A stretch of 64,000 bases of DNA, taken from assembly GCA_965250225.1 (NCBI GenBank), contig CBDFNQ010000037.1:62001-126000 (forward strand). Reading direction: 5' to 3'. A program made the translations under genes and the position numbers. The notes beneath the pieces are model-generated. The model was given only the letters and a program-made list of their open reading frames with translations, was not told where the DNA came from and searched no databases. This document shows, piece after piece, positions 36,068-45,470 of this stretch. The stretch's first letter is position 1; each line of letters opens with the position of its first letter. The stretch comes from CBDEUK01 sp965250225 (lineage in GTDB: Bacteria > Pseudomonadota > Gammaproteobacteria > Eutrophobiales > Eutrophobiaceae).

Positions 36068-37215
36068 GCTGCAACATATTTCGTCAGATTATCTATCAAA
36101 AAATTAATCTGTTGTTCCGTATGCAAAGCACTTAAGGTAATTCGTATCCTTGCGGTATTTTTTGGAACAGTTGGCGGCCTGATGGCAACTGCTAGTATTC
36201 CCTGTTCAAACAAATTCTCACTTAACCCAACTGCTTTATCATTTTCACCAACAACAATAGTTTGAATGGCTGTATTTGAATCACCAATCGGCAAACCAAC
36301 TTCTCTTACACACGAACGAAAATATTTTACGTGTTTAAATAATTTTTCCCGGCGCCAGCCTTCCTCTTCCATAATTTTTAAAGCTTCAAGCGTCGCTGCG
36401 GCGATCGCTGCTGGTGGTGCTGTTGTATAGATTAAACTTCGACTTTTTTGGATCATGGTTTCGATCAATGCTTCGTCAGCGGCAACAAAAGCTCCATAGG
36501 TTCCCAGGGCCTTACCAAATGTCGCAAGATAAATGTCTGGCTGATATCCTTCATTTCCTGTTTCATCAAAAACACCCCGGCCTTGTTTACCCAGAACACC
36601 AAAACCATGTGCATCGTCAATCATCCACAGACTATTATACTTTTCTGCAAGCGTCTGCAGCGAACAAATATCTGCAATATCTCCATCCATACTAAAAACA
36701 GAATCCGAGACAATCATTTTTTTATGATCTTTGCAGTTAGCTATCATTGCGGTTAATGAGCTTACCAGAACATGTTGATAACGCTTTATTCTGGCACCAC
36801 TTAAACGGGCGGCATCAATAATTGATGCATGACACAAGCGATCTAGAAACAGCGTGCTATTTTGATCAAGCAGGGCCTGTTGAACGCCCAGGTTCGCTAA
36901 ATAACCGCAACCAAATAATAAAACTCTTTCGCGACCGCAGAATTTTGCCAAAGCTTCTTCCAGTTCCTGGTGTGGTCTTTGATAACCACAAACCAATTGT
37001 GACGCGCCTGCACCAATACCATATATGTTGGCGGCTTTTTTAAACGCCTTTATTATTCGTGCGTCATTGGCAAGACCAAGATAGTCATTGCTGGAAAAAT
37101 TAATAAGAGTTTGGTTGTTTGTTTTAACACAAACGCCTTGTGCAGAGTCAATAACCTTTCTGTTCCGATATAAACCTTGTGTTTTCTGTTTGTTTAATTC
37201 TGCATAAAGATCCAT
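36064..37215 (-). CDS. bioF: 8-amino-7-oxononanoate synthase BioF
   Basis: A PLP enzyme that condenses pimeloyl-ACP with L-alanine. The 383 residues show FSSNDYLGLA near 40, DDAHGFGVLG with the PLP-interacting Asp/His near 200, and the Schiff-base Lys in TFGKALGTYG. The stop overlaps bioH by 4 bp. Confidence 0.96.
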   Translation of the reverse strand: MDLYAELNKQKTQGLYRNRKVIDSAQGVCVKTNNQTLINFSSNDYLGLANDARIIKAFKKAANIYGIGAGASQLVCGYQRPHQELEEALAKFCGRERVLLFGCGYLANLGVQQALLDQNSTLFLDRLCHASIIDAARLSGARIKRYQHVLVSSLTAMIANCKDHKKMIVSDSVFSMDGDIADICSLQTLAEKYNSLWMIDDAHGFGVLGKQGRGVFDETGNEGYQPDIYLATFGKALGTYGAFVAADEALIETMIQKSRSLIYTTAPPAAIAAATLEALKIMEEEGWRREKLFKHVKYFRSCVREVGLPIGDSNTAIQTIVVGENDKAVGLSENLFEQGILAVAIRPPTVPKNTARIRITLSALHTEQQINFLIDNLTKYVAA

Positions 37216-37239
37216 TGGACAAACGACTATAATGAAGCA

Positions 37240-38217
37240 TTATTCCGCTGTGATAATCCCGAGGCGATCGAACAATAATCGATCCTGATCTAACTGTGGA
37301 TTTTCTGTGGTAAGTAATTTTTCACCATAAAATATTGAATTCGCGCCAGCAAAAAAGCACAGCGCTTGTTGCTCATCATTCATTTCACTTCTGCCCGCAG
37401 ACAGGCGAACATACGATTTTGGCATCAAAATTCTAGCCGTTGCGATCATTCTGACCATCTCAAATGGATCCAGATCGCTTTCATTCTCCAGGGGTGTGCC
37501 CTCGACCTTAACCAGCTGGTTTATCGGCACGCTCTCAGGGTGTTTGGTCATATTGGCCAGTGTCATTAACAAGCCGAGCCGATTCTCCTCAGTCTCGCCC
37601 ATGCCAATAATGCCACCACAACACACACTCATGCCTGATGCTCTAACCTGCTCCAGCGTTCGTAGCCTGTCATCATATTCTCGGGTGCTTATGATCTTCT
37701 CATAATATTCCCGCGAAGAGTCCAGATTGTGATTGTAATAATCCAGCCCTGCTGTCTGCAGGCGTTGAGTCTGGTCTTCATTTAGCATCCCCATTGTTAA
37801 ACAGGTTTCCATGCCCAGATCCTTTACTGCATCAACCATTTCCAATACCTTAACAAAGTCTTTTTCTTTCGGGCTTCGCCATGCTGCGCCCATACAAAAG
37901 CGAGTCGCCCCATTATCTCTGGCCTGTTGCGCTTTTTGTTTCACCATTTCAATGTCGAGCAAAGGCTCAGCTTTAACCTCTGTATTGAAACGTGTGCTTT
38001 GCGGACAATAGGCACAATCTTCAGGACAGCCGCCGGTTTTGATATTTAACAGTGTGCTCAGCTGCACTTTATTCGGATCAAAATATTCTCTATGGACAGA
38101 ATGCGCCCGAAACAAAAGATCATTTAATGGTTGCTGATAGATTTTTTCAATCTCAAGTAGCGACCAGTCATGACACAATATTTTGGTGTTCTCAGGGCTT
38201 ATTTTTTCGTCTAACAT
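37240..38217 (-). CDS. bioB: Biotin synthase BioB
   Basis: A radical-SAM enzyme that inserts sulfur into dethiobiotin. I start at ATG 38217 (MLDEKISPEN), giving 325 residues, because a longer reading to 38289 would overlap the divergent comF start. The 4Fe-4S motif CPEDCAYC and the 2Fe-2S region, including SVCCGGIIGMGE, are present, with the C-terminal AGANSIFYGEKLLTT signature. The divergent gap to comF is only 49 bp, and no biotin-repressor operator was recognised in it. Confidence 0.95.
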   Translation of the reverse strand: MLDEKISPENTKILCHDWSLLEIEKIYQQPLNDLLFRAHSVHREYFDPNKVQLSTLLNIKTGGCPEDCAYCPQSTRFNTEVKAEPLLDIEMVKQKAQQARDNGATRFCMGAAWRSPKEKDFVKVLEMVDAVKDLGMETCLTMGMLNEDQTQRLQTAGLDYYNHNLDSSREYYEKIISTREYDDRLRTLEQVRASGMSVCCGGIIGMGETEENRLGLLMTLANMTKHPESVPINQLVKVEGTPLENESDLDPFEMVRMIATARILMPKSYVRLSAGRSEMNDEQQALCFFAGANSIFYGEKLLTTENPQLDQDRLLFDRLGIITAE

Positions 38218-38266
38218 GTGCTTAGATATTGGTTTAGTCAATTCAAATGGACAGGACAGAATTCTC

Positions 38267-39013
38267 ATGGAGCGACAAAAAGCTGTCAACCCCAGCGCTT
38301 ATCATAAAGTTTACAAACGGCTAAAGCACAGGCTAGCATCTTTTTATTCCCGCTGCGCATTGTGTCTTTGTCCTTCTTTCGATGAACATCTGCTGTGTGA
38401 AAACTGCACTAAAGACCTGCCTTTTATTAGTGCCGCCTGTACTCTCTGCGGCGAACCGCTGCCTAATGTTTCTATTTGTGGCAAATGTCTTGTAAAACCA
38501 CCAAAACACTACGACCGTCTGTGTTCTATTTTTACTTATGTACACCCAATAAGAAATCTTTTAATCCGCCTAAAATTTCAACAGGATCTCATGGCTTGCC
38601 GTTTGATTGGGCAGCAAATGGCAAAACGCCTGCACTTAAACGCTGGCGCACAACAAAGACCCGGCCTGATAATTCCTGTCCCGCTACACAGAAAACGACA
38701 GAAAGAGCGCGGCTATAATCAGTCACTGGAGCTAGCTCGACCCATAGGCATTGCCTTAGACATACCCATACAAACAACTGCCTGCACACGAACCAAAGAG
38801 ACAGGGGCCCAAACAGATCTCAGCGCAAAAGAGAGGCGACAAAATTTAAAAGGAGCATTTTGTTGTCAGAAACGACTCGACGGAATCGCTGTCGCGATTG
38901 TTGATGATGTCGTTACCACTGGCAGCACCATCGACGAGCTAGCAAAAACAATCAGGAAGGCCGGAGCAACAAGCGTTGAGGTCTGGTGCTGTGCCAGACA
39001 GACAAAAACCTAA
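38267..39013 (+). CDS. comF: ComF/GntX-type phosphoribosyltransferase-fold protein
   Basis: A 248-residue ComF family protein, involved in DNA uptake and utilisation in relatives. The N-terminus bears a zinc-ribbon-like set of cysteines (CALC, CENC, CTLC, CGKC, about 30-80) and the C-terminal half a PRTase fold with the PRPP loop VAIVDDVVTTGST (about 205-217). Divergent from bioB, a conserved neighbourhood. The stop codon overlaps the convergent gyrB stop (CTAA at 39010-39013). Confidence 0.9.
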   Translation: MERQKAVNPSAYHKVYKRLKHRLASFYSRCALCLCPSFDEHLLCENCTKDLPFISAACTLCGEPLPNVSICGKCLVKPPKHYDRLCSIFTYVHPIRNLLIRLKFQQDLMACRLIGQQMAKRLHLNAGAQQRPGLIIPVPLHRKRQKERGYNQSLELARPIGIALDIPIQTTACTRTKETGAQTDLSAKERRQNLKGAFCCQKRLDGIAVAIVDDVVTTGSTIDELAKTIRKAGATSVEVWCCARQTKT

Positions 39014-41409
39014 GTGTCGAGATTCGTCACTGAGAGCGCATTTTTTTCTATAAATTCGCGTCTAGGCTCGACCTGATCGCCCATCAAGGTTGTAAATATC
39101 TCGTCGGCAGCGATTGCGTCCTCGATCCGTACCTGCGACAAATGTCTGCTGCTCGAATCCATGGTAGTTTCCCAAAGCTGTTCCGGATTCATTTCTCCGA
39201 GCCCTTTGTAGCGCTGAATATGCAGGCCCTTTGACGCTTGCCGAAGCATCCAGTCAAACGCCTGCTGCAAAGAGCTTATCGACTCTGACTGCTCCCCACG
39301 AACAACCTCAGCCCCTTTTTCGAGCTTATGTGCTGCCTCTAATGCAGACAGGTTGCCATACTCCCTGGACAGGAAAAATTCTGGAGCGAAGACATTTGCC
39401 GCTTCCAGACCATGAGTATTTGCAACAATCTTTCCGCCAAACAGATCCCCTCCTTCCGGTGAGAAAACACTATAGGAATAATCTGTGCCGCCACCCTGTT
39501 CACTTGAAAGCCTCTTTACCAGCTCCCCAAACCACAAATCGACTGTGTCCTTATCCCGCAGGCTTTCCTTGTCGAGCACTGCTATGCTACGCATCTGTTT
39601 GAGAATTTTCTCGTCAAAACGATTGGCAAGGAGCAGCAAAGAATGGTTTGATTTTTGATAGCTGTTGGCTAGCTTCTCCAGCGCCTCTCCCTTGATAACG
39701 CTTGGCAAGCGGATCTCTGCGCCATCGAGAGCCAACTCCAGCAGATAGTCTTCTTTCTCCTGGTCGTTGTTTAAATAACGCTCTTGTTTTCCTCTTTTGA
39801 TCTTATACAGCGGTGGTTGAGCAATATAAATGTGGCCTCGTTCGACTAATTCTAGCATCTGCCGATAGAAAAACGTCAGCAATAGTGTTCGGATATGAGA
39901 CCCATCAACGTCCGCGTCGGTCATAATGATAATGCGATGATAGCGCAGTTTCGCAGCATCAAACTCGTCCCGGCCAATGCCACAACCCAACGCCGTGATC
40001 AATGTACCGACCTCAACGGAAGAAAGCATTTTGTCGAAACGGGCCTTTTCAACATTGAGGATTTTACCTTTGAGCGGTAAAATAGCCTGGTTTTTCCTGT
40101 CTCTGCCCTGTTTTGCTGAGCCGCCAGCTGAATCTCCTTCCACCAGAAACAGCTCTGACTTGGCCGGATCCTTTTCCTGACAGTCCGCCAGCTTCCCAGG
40201 AAGCCCGGCAATATCCAGTGCTGTCTTGCGTCGTGTAAGTTCTCGCGCCTTGCGTGCCGCCTCCCTCGCTCGCGCCGCTTCAATGGTTTTTCCGCTAATT
40301 ATCTTGGCTTCCGCCGGGTTTTCAGCCAGAAATTCCTGTAGTTTTTCACTAACTGTCGACTCGACGACCGACCTTACCTCGCTGGAAACCAGCTTGTCCT
40401 TGGTTTGAGATGAAAATTTTGGATCGGGGATCTTCACAGATAAAACCGCCGTGATACCTTCACGAACATCTTCGCCAGTAACCTGAACCTTAGCCTTGGC
40501 GGACAAGCCCTCTTTTTCAACATAACTGTTCATGGTTCGGGTAAGCGCAGAACGCAAGCCCGCTAGATGCGTCCCACCGTCCTTTTGGGGAATGTTGTTG
40601 GTAAAACAAAATATATTTTCCTGGTACGAATCATTCCACTGTACGGCCAGCTCAACACTGAGGCCTTCTTTTTCAGAGGTAAAATCGATCACCGTTGGGT
40701 GCAATGGTGTTTTGTTGCGGTTTAAGTGTTGAACAAAGGCACTAATTCCTCCCTTGTATTCAAAGGTATCTTTTTTGCCTGTGTGTTCGTCAAAAAGCTC
40801 TATGCGAACACCCGAATTTAAAAACGAAAGCTCTCGCAGCCTTTTTGCCAGAATGTCATGGTGAAACTCTATGTTTTTGAAGGTCTCTTCGCTCGGCAGG
40901 AAATTGATCTCTGTGCCCGTCTCATCCGAAGGGCCAACCTTCTCGAGGGCAGCAATCGGCTTACCAGACTCGTAAGTCTGCTGGTGCTTAAACCCCTCTC
41001 GACAGATCGTCAACAACAGCCTGCTTGACAAGGCGTTTACCACCGAAACCCCTACGCCATGTAAGCCGCCTGAAACCTTGTAAGAGTTATCATCAAACTT
41101 CCCGCCGGCGTGGAGAACCGTCATGATCACCTCTGCAGCCGACCCGCCTTCTTCGTGAGCGCCAACGGGAATGCCGCGGCCGTTGTCTTTGACAGTAATC
41201 GACTTGTCCGTGTGGATTGTTACTTCGATCTTGCTACAGTGCCCAGCGAGAGCTTCGTCAATGCTGTTGTCCACCACCTCGAAGACCATGTGGTGCAGAC
41301 CTGTTCCGTCTTCTGTGTCGCCAATGTACATCCCAGGGCGACGGCGAACTGCATCAAGCCCTTTTAAAACCTTTATTTTACTAGAATCGTAATCGTCAGA
41401 ACCTGTCAT
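39010..41409 (-). CDS. gyrB: DNA gyrase subunit B
   Basis: The ATPase and TOPRIM subunit of gyrase, which introduces negative supercoils. The 799 residues show the GHKL motifs (RRRPGMYIGDT, EVVDNSIDEA, GRGIPVG, GGLHGVGVS), the TOPRIM EGDSAGGSAKQGRDR and DADVDGSHIRT, and the C-terminal KGLGEMNPEQLWETTMD. Length matches gammaproteobacterial GyrB. Last gene of dnaA-dnaN-recF-gyrB. Confidence 0.98.
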   Translation of the reverse strand: MTGSDDYDSSKIKVLKGLDAVRRRPGMYIGDTEDGTGLHHMVFEVVDNSIDEALAGHCSKIEVTIHTDKSITVKDNGRGIPVGAHEEGGSAAEVIMTVLHAGGKFDDNSYKVSGGLHGVGVSVVNALSSRLLLTICREGFKHQQTYESGKPIAALEKVGPSDETGTEINFLPSEETFKNIEFHHDILAKRLRELSFLNSGVRIELFDEHTGKKDTFEYKGGISAFVQHLNRNKTPLHPTVIDFTSEKEGLSVELAVQWNDSYQENIFCFTNNIPQKDGGTHLAGLRSALTRTMNSYVEKEGLSAKAKVQVTGEDVREGITAVLSVKIPDPKFSSQTKDKLVSSEVRSVVESTVSEKLQEFLAENPAEAKIISGKTIEAARAREAARKARELTRRKTALDIAGLPGKLADCQEKDPAKSELFLVEGDSAGGSAKQGRDRKNQAILPLKGKILNVEKARFDKMLSSVEVGTLITALGCGIGRDEFDAAKLRYHRIIIMTDADVDGSHIRTLLLTFFYRQMLELVERGHIYIAQPPLYKIKRGKQERYLNNDQEKEDYLLELALDGAEIRLPSVIKGEALEKLANSYQKSNHSLLLLANRFDEKILKQMRSIAVLDKESLRDKDTVDLWFGELVKRLSSEQGGGTDYSYSVFSPEGGDLFGGKIVANTHGLEAANVFAPEFFLSREYGNLSALEAAHKLEKGAEVVRGEQSESISSLQQAFDWMLRQASKGLHIQRYKGLGEMNPEQLWETTMDSSSRHLSQVRIEDAIAADEIFTTLMGDQVEPRREFIEKNALSVTNLDT

Positions 41410-41436
41410 TGAAAAATGCCTTTATTGTTTTCGCTA

Positions 41437-42504
41437 TCATATCATTTTTTTCACTACACCACGTTCCACGTGAAACCGTGTTTCTGTATGCTGCTCGAAG
41501 ATATCGGGCTCCGTTGTTGTAATAAAACTTTGTATTTCTGTCGCGTCTAATTTCGCCGCCACCTTTTCTCTCGATTCGCTATCCAGCTCGGCCGCAACAT
41601 CATCAATTAACAAAACCGGGCTGTTCTTTGTTGCCTCCTCTATCGTCTTTAATTCTGCAAAAATTAGGGCAGTAAGATAAAGTTTTGATTGTCCGCGTGA
41701 CAATATTTTCGACGCCTGTTCACCCTCAAAAAGAAACTGAAGGTCTGCGCGATGCGGCCCCACACTGGTATGCCCCCGATCACGGTCTTTCTCTCTGTTT
41801 TTTTTCAGCCTGCATGCGTATGACTCTTCCTGTTCCCACCCCGACTGATAGTTGACTTCTGCTTCAGTACTCAACAATCCCTTTATTTCTGTTTGAAAAC
41901 AAGCATTAATTGTTTCTGTTGCTCTTTCACACAAGGCAAAAAGAGCCTCGCCATAACTGCCCATTTGCGCCTCCCAGGCCGCCAATTCCGTCGGTTTTCC
42001 CCCTTCCCTGAGCAACTTGTTTCGGCTTCGTAACGCAGAATGGAAGCCTTTCCAGGTTGTCAAATAGGCCGGTTCCACGTGAAACATGAGCCAGTCCAAC
42101 CACCTTCTCCTCAGTCTTGGCATCCCAGTAAGCAAACTATGCGAATCTGTGCTCTGTACTAACACCGGTACGTTTTTGGCCTGATCTGATGTCTTTATTA
42201 CTCTTTTTTGTCGAAACCTTATTCTGGTTTCCTGACCCTCTCTTTCCAGGCCAAACTGTGAAGGCTCGCCGTTTTTTGACACGGCTTTTGCGGTGACAAG
42301 TAGCTTGTTTTTATTGTTTTGGATCAATTCCCGAATTTTGGGTGTTCGAAAGGATCGTGCGCGAGACAACAGATAGATTGCTTCAAGTATGCTCGTTTTT
42401 CCGCTGCCGTTTTTTCCATAGAGCAGGTTTATCCCTGCTCCTGGTTCCAGTCTGGCAGATTCAACAATCCGTATGTTTTCAAGATCGATCTGATCAAGAC
42501 GCAT
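41437..42504 (-). CDS. recF: DNA replication and repair protein RecF
   Basis: An SMC-like ATPase that loads RecA at gaps. From ATG 42504 it has 355 residues, with Walker A YGKNGSGKTSILEAI (about 32-46), the signature LSRGQSK and Walker B VLLIDDVAAELD. A TTG six bases upstream is an alternative start. It follows dnaN by 12 bp. Confidence 0.96.
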   Translation of the reverse strand: MRLDQIDLENIRIVESARLEPGAGINLLYGKNGSGKTSILEAIYLLSRARSFRTPKIRELIQNNKNKLLVTAKAVSKNGEPSQFGLEREGQETRIRFRQKRVIKTSDQAKNVPVLVQSTDSHSLLTGMPRLRRRWLDWLMFHVEPAYLTTWKGFHSALRSRNKLLREGGKPTELAAWEAQMGSYGEALFALCERATETINACFQTEIKGLLSTEAEVNYQSGWEQEESYACRLKKNREKDRDRGHTSVGPHRADLQFLFEGEQASKILSRGQSKLYLTALIFAELKTIEEATKNSPVLLIDDVAAELDSESREKVAAKLDATEIQSFITTTEPDIFEQHTETRFHVERGVVKKMI

Positions 42505-42516
42505 AATCAACAGCGT

Positions 42517-43617
42517 CTATAGTCGCATGGGCATTACCACGTATTTACAACTGGACTCGTCTGTAGGCAGGATCAAGCAACTGCTATTGGCATCAAAGAT
42601 AAGGATTTTTACCTTCTCTGTTTTTATCGCGCTGATAGCGTCCAACAGATACGACACATTAAACCCTATCTCAACAACAGGGCCTGAATATTGCGCATCA
42701 ATTTCTTCTTCTGCCTCTTCCTGTTCTGGGTTTTGTGCCTCTGCTTTTAAGCTGTTCTCCTGCACAGTTATCCTTACGCCACGGTATTTTTCATTCGATA
42801 GAATTGAGGCTCTGTTCAAACTTTGTCGTAACACCTCTCTGTCTGCAACCAGTGAAGAGCTATCGTGTTCTGGTATCACTCTTTGGTAATCAGGAAATTT
42901 TCCATCAATTAACTTGCTGGTCAATGTTACCGAACCAACCGAAAAACGAACGTGATTCTCTGTCAGTTGAACCAACATTTCATCGTCCGTGTTCTGTATG
43001 ATCTTGGACAATTCCATCACTCCTTTCCTAGGTAAAATAAGTTGCGTTGGTTCGGTCAAATTCAAATCTACGGTGACATCTTTTAATGCCAAACGATGCC
43101 CGTCCGTTGCCACAGCCCTTAATTTGTTCTCTTTGGTTTCAAGCAACAATCCGTTTAGATAGTAACGAACATCCTGGTGTGCCATCGCAAACTGTGTGTC
43201 CTCAAGCAATGACTTGAAGACGCCCTGACTTATCTTGAACTCGGCCTTAATCTTTTGTAAGTCGGTTTCAGGATATTCTTCTGCAGGGTGTGTGATTAAA
43301 GTAAAACGGCTTTTACCTGTCTTAAGAACAAGCTTCTCCGCTTTGCTTTCAAAGTCCAACTCTGCTCCTTCAGGCAAAGATCGACAAATATCCAACAGTT
43401 TTTTTGCTGGCATTGTCATTTGTCCAGGCTTTTCCATTTTTTTTGTCGTATGACAGACCATCTCGACTTCCATGTCTGTCGCCGTTAGTGAAAAACCGTC
43501 TGCTGAAGTTTTAATCAATACATTGGATAAAATTGGCAGGTTTTGTCTTCTGTCGACAACGGAGCTCGCCGTTTGTAAGGCAGGGAGAATGTCTTCCCTT
43601 AATATTAAAAATTTCAT
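42517..43617 (-). CDS. dnaN: DNA polymerase III beta sliding clamp
   Basis: The 366-residue clamp that tethers polymerases to DNA, made of three repeated domains. The start MKFLILREDILPALQ and the end YVVMPMRL are typical of the family. It lies between dnaA (194 bp upstream with DnaA boxes) and recF. Confidence 0.98.
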   Translation of the reverse strand: MKFLILREDILPALQTASSVVDRRQNLPILSNVLIKTSADGFSLTATDMEVEMVCHTTKKMEKPGQMTMPAKKLLDICRSLPEGAELDFESKAEKLVLKTGKSRFTLITHPAEEYPETDLQKIKAEFKISQGVFKSLLEDTQFAMAHQDVRYYLNGLLLETKENKLRAVATDGHRLALKDVTVDLNLTEPTQLILPRKGVMELSKIIQNTDDEMLVQLTENHVRFSVGSVTLTSKLIDGKFPDYQRVIPEHDSSSLVADREVLRQSLNRASILSNEKYRGVRITVQENSLKAEAQNPEQEEAEEEIDAQYSGPVVEIGFNVSYLLDAISAIKTEKVKILIFDANSSCLILPTDESSCKYVVMPMRL

Positions 43618-43656
43618 ATATATAACCTGTAGTTATTATAGTTATCTATAGACGTA

Positions 43657-43665
43657 TGTGGATAA
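43657..43665 (-). promoter_or_regulatory. DnaA box in the dnaA-dnaN gap
   Basis: TGTGGATAA, the exact complement of TTATCCACA. It lies in the AT-rich 194-bp gap between dnaA and dnaN, about 40 bp before the dnaN start, with further TTAT-rich sequence beside it. Probably a control site for dnaN or part of the origin. Confidence 0.7.
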
Positions 43666-43791
43666 CTTGTTTATGTTTAATGTAATCAATCTGTTAAGGG
43701 GCTAATCTTGTCGGAAAAAGCTTGTTCCCTTCTTGTATAAAACCTGTAAAGAAAGGTCTGGAAAAAATGCAACAAACAGGCTTTCTTACAT

Positions 43792-43800
43792 TTATACACA
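43792..43800 (+). promoter_or_regulatory. DnaA box immediately after dnaA
   Basis: TTATACACA, which fits TTATNCACA. Just beyond the dnaA stop codon (43812) in the same gap as the box at 43657. Confidence 0.55.
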
Positions 43801-43811
43801 GAAAACACACA

Positions 43812-45155
43812 CTAATTTGACAGGATTCTCTCTAGGTTAATGTAGTCTTCTTCAATCTTTTTTTCCGTTGTTTTTAATTCTGCTATTTTTCTGCAGCCGT
43901 GTAGAACCGTCGTATGATCTCTGCCGCCGAAGGCATCGCCTATCTCCGGAAGACTGTGGTTCGTGAGATCTTTTGATAAGGCCATTGCTATTTGTCTGGG
44001 CCTTGCCACAGAACGGCTCCTGCGTTTGGAGAGAATGTCGGCGACACGAATTTTGTAGTATTCAGCCACGGTCTTTTGAATATTTTCCATTGTGATTTGC
44101 TTGTCTTGTAACAACAAGAGATCACGTAAGGCAAACTGTACAAATTCGATGTTAATAGGGTTTCCTGTCAGCTTTGAATTAGCGATGACGCGGTTTAATG
44201 CCCCTTCAAGTTCGCGAACATTTGAACGAAATTTCTCAGCGATAAAAAAAGATACATCATCCGGCAGTTTGACATTAGAGCGTTCGGCCTTCTTGCGAAT
44301 GATTGCAACACGCGTTTCGAGCTCGGGTGGTTCGATAGCTACGGTGAGACCCCAGCCAAAGCGAGATTTAAGTCTTTCTTCCAACCCATTAACTTCTTTT
44401 GGATAGCGGTCACAGGTCAACACGATTTGATGCTGCCCTTCTAATAAGGTGTTGAAGGTGTGAAAAAATTCTTCTTGCGAACGCTCTTTGCCAGCAAAGA
44501 ATTGAATATCATCAATCAGTAATACGTCGACCGATCGGTAAAAACGTTTGAATTCATTTATCGCATTATGTTGCAAGGCTCTTACCATGTCGGCAACAAA
44601 TCGTTCTGAATGTAGATAAGCAATGTTTGCGTTTGTTTTTTTTTCCAGAATATCGTGACCAATGGCGTGCATTAGATGTGTTTTGCCAAGCCCAACGCCG
44701 CCATAGATGAACAGGGGATTGTATGAGTCGCCCGGGTTTTCCGCTGTTTGCATTGATGCAGCACGAGCCAGTTGGTTGGATTTGCCTTCAACAAAGGCCT
44801 TAAAAGTGTATTCTGGTTTCAGGTTGTTTGAATGTTTGTGTGTTGATTTGGTCGTGTTTTTGCTAGCCTGGTTTGGCGGCAGCGGTTTTTCTGCTGGTAC
44901 GTTCTTTTGAAAGGCGGCCGCTCGTGAGCCAACTTCTATTTTTAGATCAAAGTCTTGTTCTATGATAGCTGTCAGGTGGGAATGAATGCTGGAAAAATAT
45001 TGTTCATTGACCCAGTCTTTGACAAAACGATTGGGCGCCAGCAAACGGATATTGCTTTGATCGATAACCGCGTGCAGAGGACGGATCCATGTATTAAATA
45101 GTTGAGGTGAGAGCTCTCCTTCCAGACGCTCAAGACATTGTTGCCATGGGGACAT
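43812..45155 (-). CDS. dnaA: Chromosomal replication initiator DnaA
   Basis: A 447-residue AAA+ initiator. Domain I (about 1-80) mediates oligomerisation, a variable Lys/Asn/Pro linker follows (about 90-115), then the ATPase domain with GGVGLGKTHLMH and LLIDDIQFFAGKERSQ, and domain IV with the DNA-binding signature GGRDHTTVLHGCRKI. The start MSPWQQCLERLE is typical. Divergent from rpmH across the putative origin. Confidence 0.98.
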   Translation of the reverse strand: MSPWQQCLERLEGELSPQLFNTWIRPLHAVIDQSNIRLLAPNRFVKDWVNEQYFSSIHSHLTAIIEQDFDLKIEVGSRAAAFQKNVPAEKPLPPNQASKNTTKSTHKHSNNLKPEYTFKAFVEGKSNQLARAASMQTAENPGDSYNPLFIYGGVGLGKTHLMHAIGHDILEKKTNANIAYLHSERFVADMVRALQHNAINEFKRFYRSVDVLLIDDIQFFAGKERSQEEFFHTFNTLLEGQHQIVLTCDRYPKEVNGLEERLKSRFGWGLTVAIEPPELETRVAIIRKKAERSNVKLPDDVSFFIAEKFRSNVRELEGALNRVIANSKLTGNPINIEFVQFALRDLLLLQDKQITMENIQKTVAEYYKIRVADILSKRRSRSVARPRQIAMALSKDLTNHSLPEIGDAFGGRDHTTVLHGCRKIAELKTTEKKIEEDYINLERILSN

Positions 45156-45335
45156 TCCCGTAAACCTCGTGATAGAAAAGCAGTAGCAAGAAAAGAAGGA
45201 ACAATATACTGTTTTAACCTACTTATCCACAAGCCTGTGGCGACAATTGTGAATCATTATATTGACAAGTAAAAGCCACCGACATTAAGATAGCCACCTT
45301 TTTTTAGCAGAGTAACACTCTGGACGACAATAAAC
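45156..45335. other. Candidate origin region between dnaA and rpmH
   Basis: A 180-bp intergenic region with the exact DnaA box TTATCCACA at 45223-45231, forming part of a small inverted repeat CCACA-agcc-TGTGG (45227-45240), and a near-match TGTGAATCA at 45248-45256 (one mismatch on the complement). AT-rich tracts flank it. In Pseudomonas-type genomes oriC lies exactly here. One strong box is fewer than usual, so the origin may extend to the dnaA-dnaN gap or be elsewhere. Confidence 0.5.
45262..45291 (+). promoter_or_regulatory. Probable sigma-70 promoter of rpmH
   Basis: A perfect -35 TTGACA (45262-45267) and an 18-bp spacer to TAAGAT (45286-45291), ending 44 bp before the rpmH ATG. Confidence 0.55.
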
Positions 45336-45470
45336 ATGAAACGCACATTCCAGCCCAGTAATTTAAAGCGAAAAAGAGCCCATGGCTTTAGAAACCGTAT
45401 GTCCACGAAAGCGGGACGTCTGATCATTAAGTCAAGACGTGCCAAGGGCAGAAAACGTCTGTCGGCATAA
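45336..45470 (+). CDS. rpmH: Large ribosomal subunit protein bL34
   Basis: The 44-residue protein MKRTFQPSNLKRKRAHGF and on to GRKRLSA is unmistakable bL34. ATG 45336 to TAA 45470. It is the first gene of rpmH-rnpA-yidD-yidC-mnmE. It was found by direct translation; the short length makes it easy to miss. Confidence 0.97.
   Translation: MKRTFQPSNLKRKRAHGFRNRMSTKAGRLIIKSRRAKGRKRLSA

Noticed and set aside
38218..38266. Possible biotin-repressor operator between bioB and comF
   Set aside because: The 49-bp gap lacks the expected long inverted repeat around TTGTAAACC.
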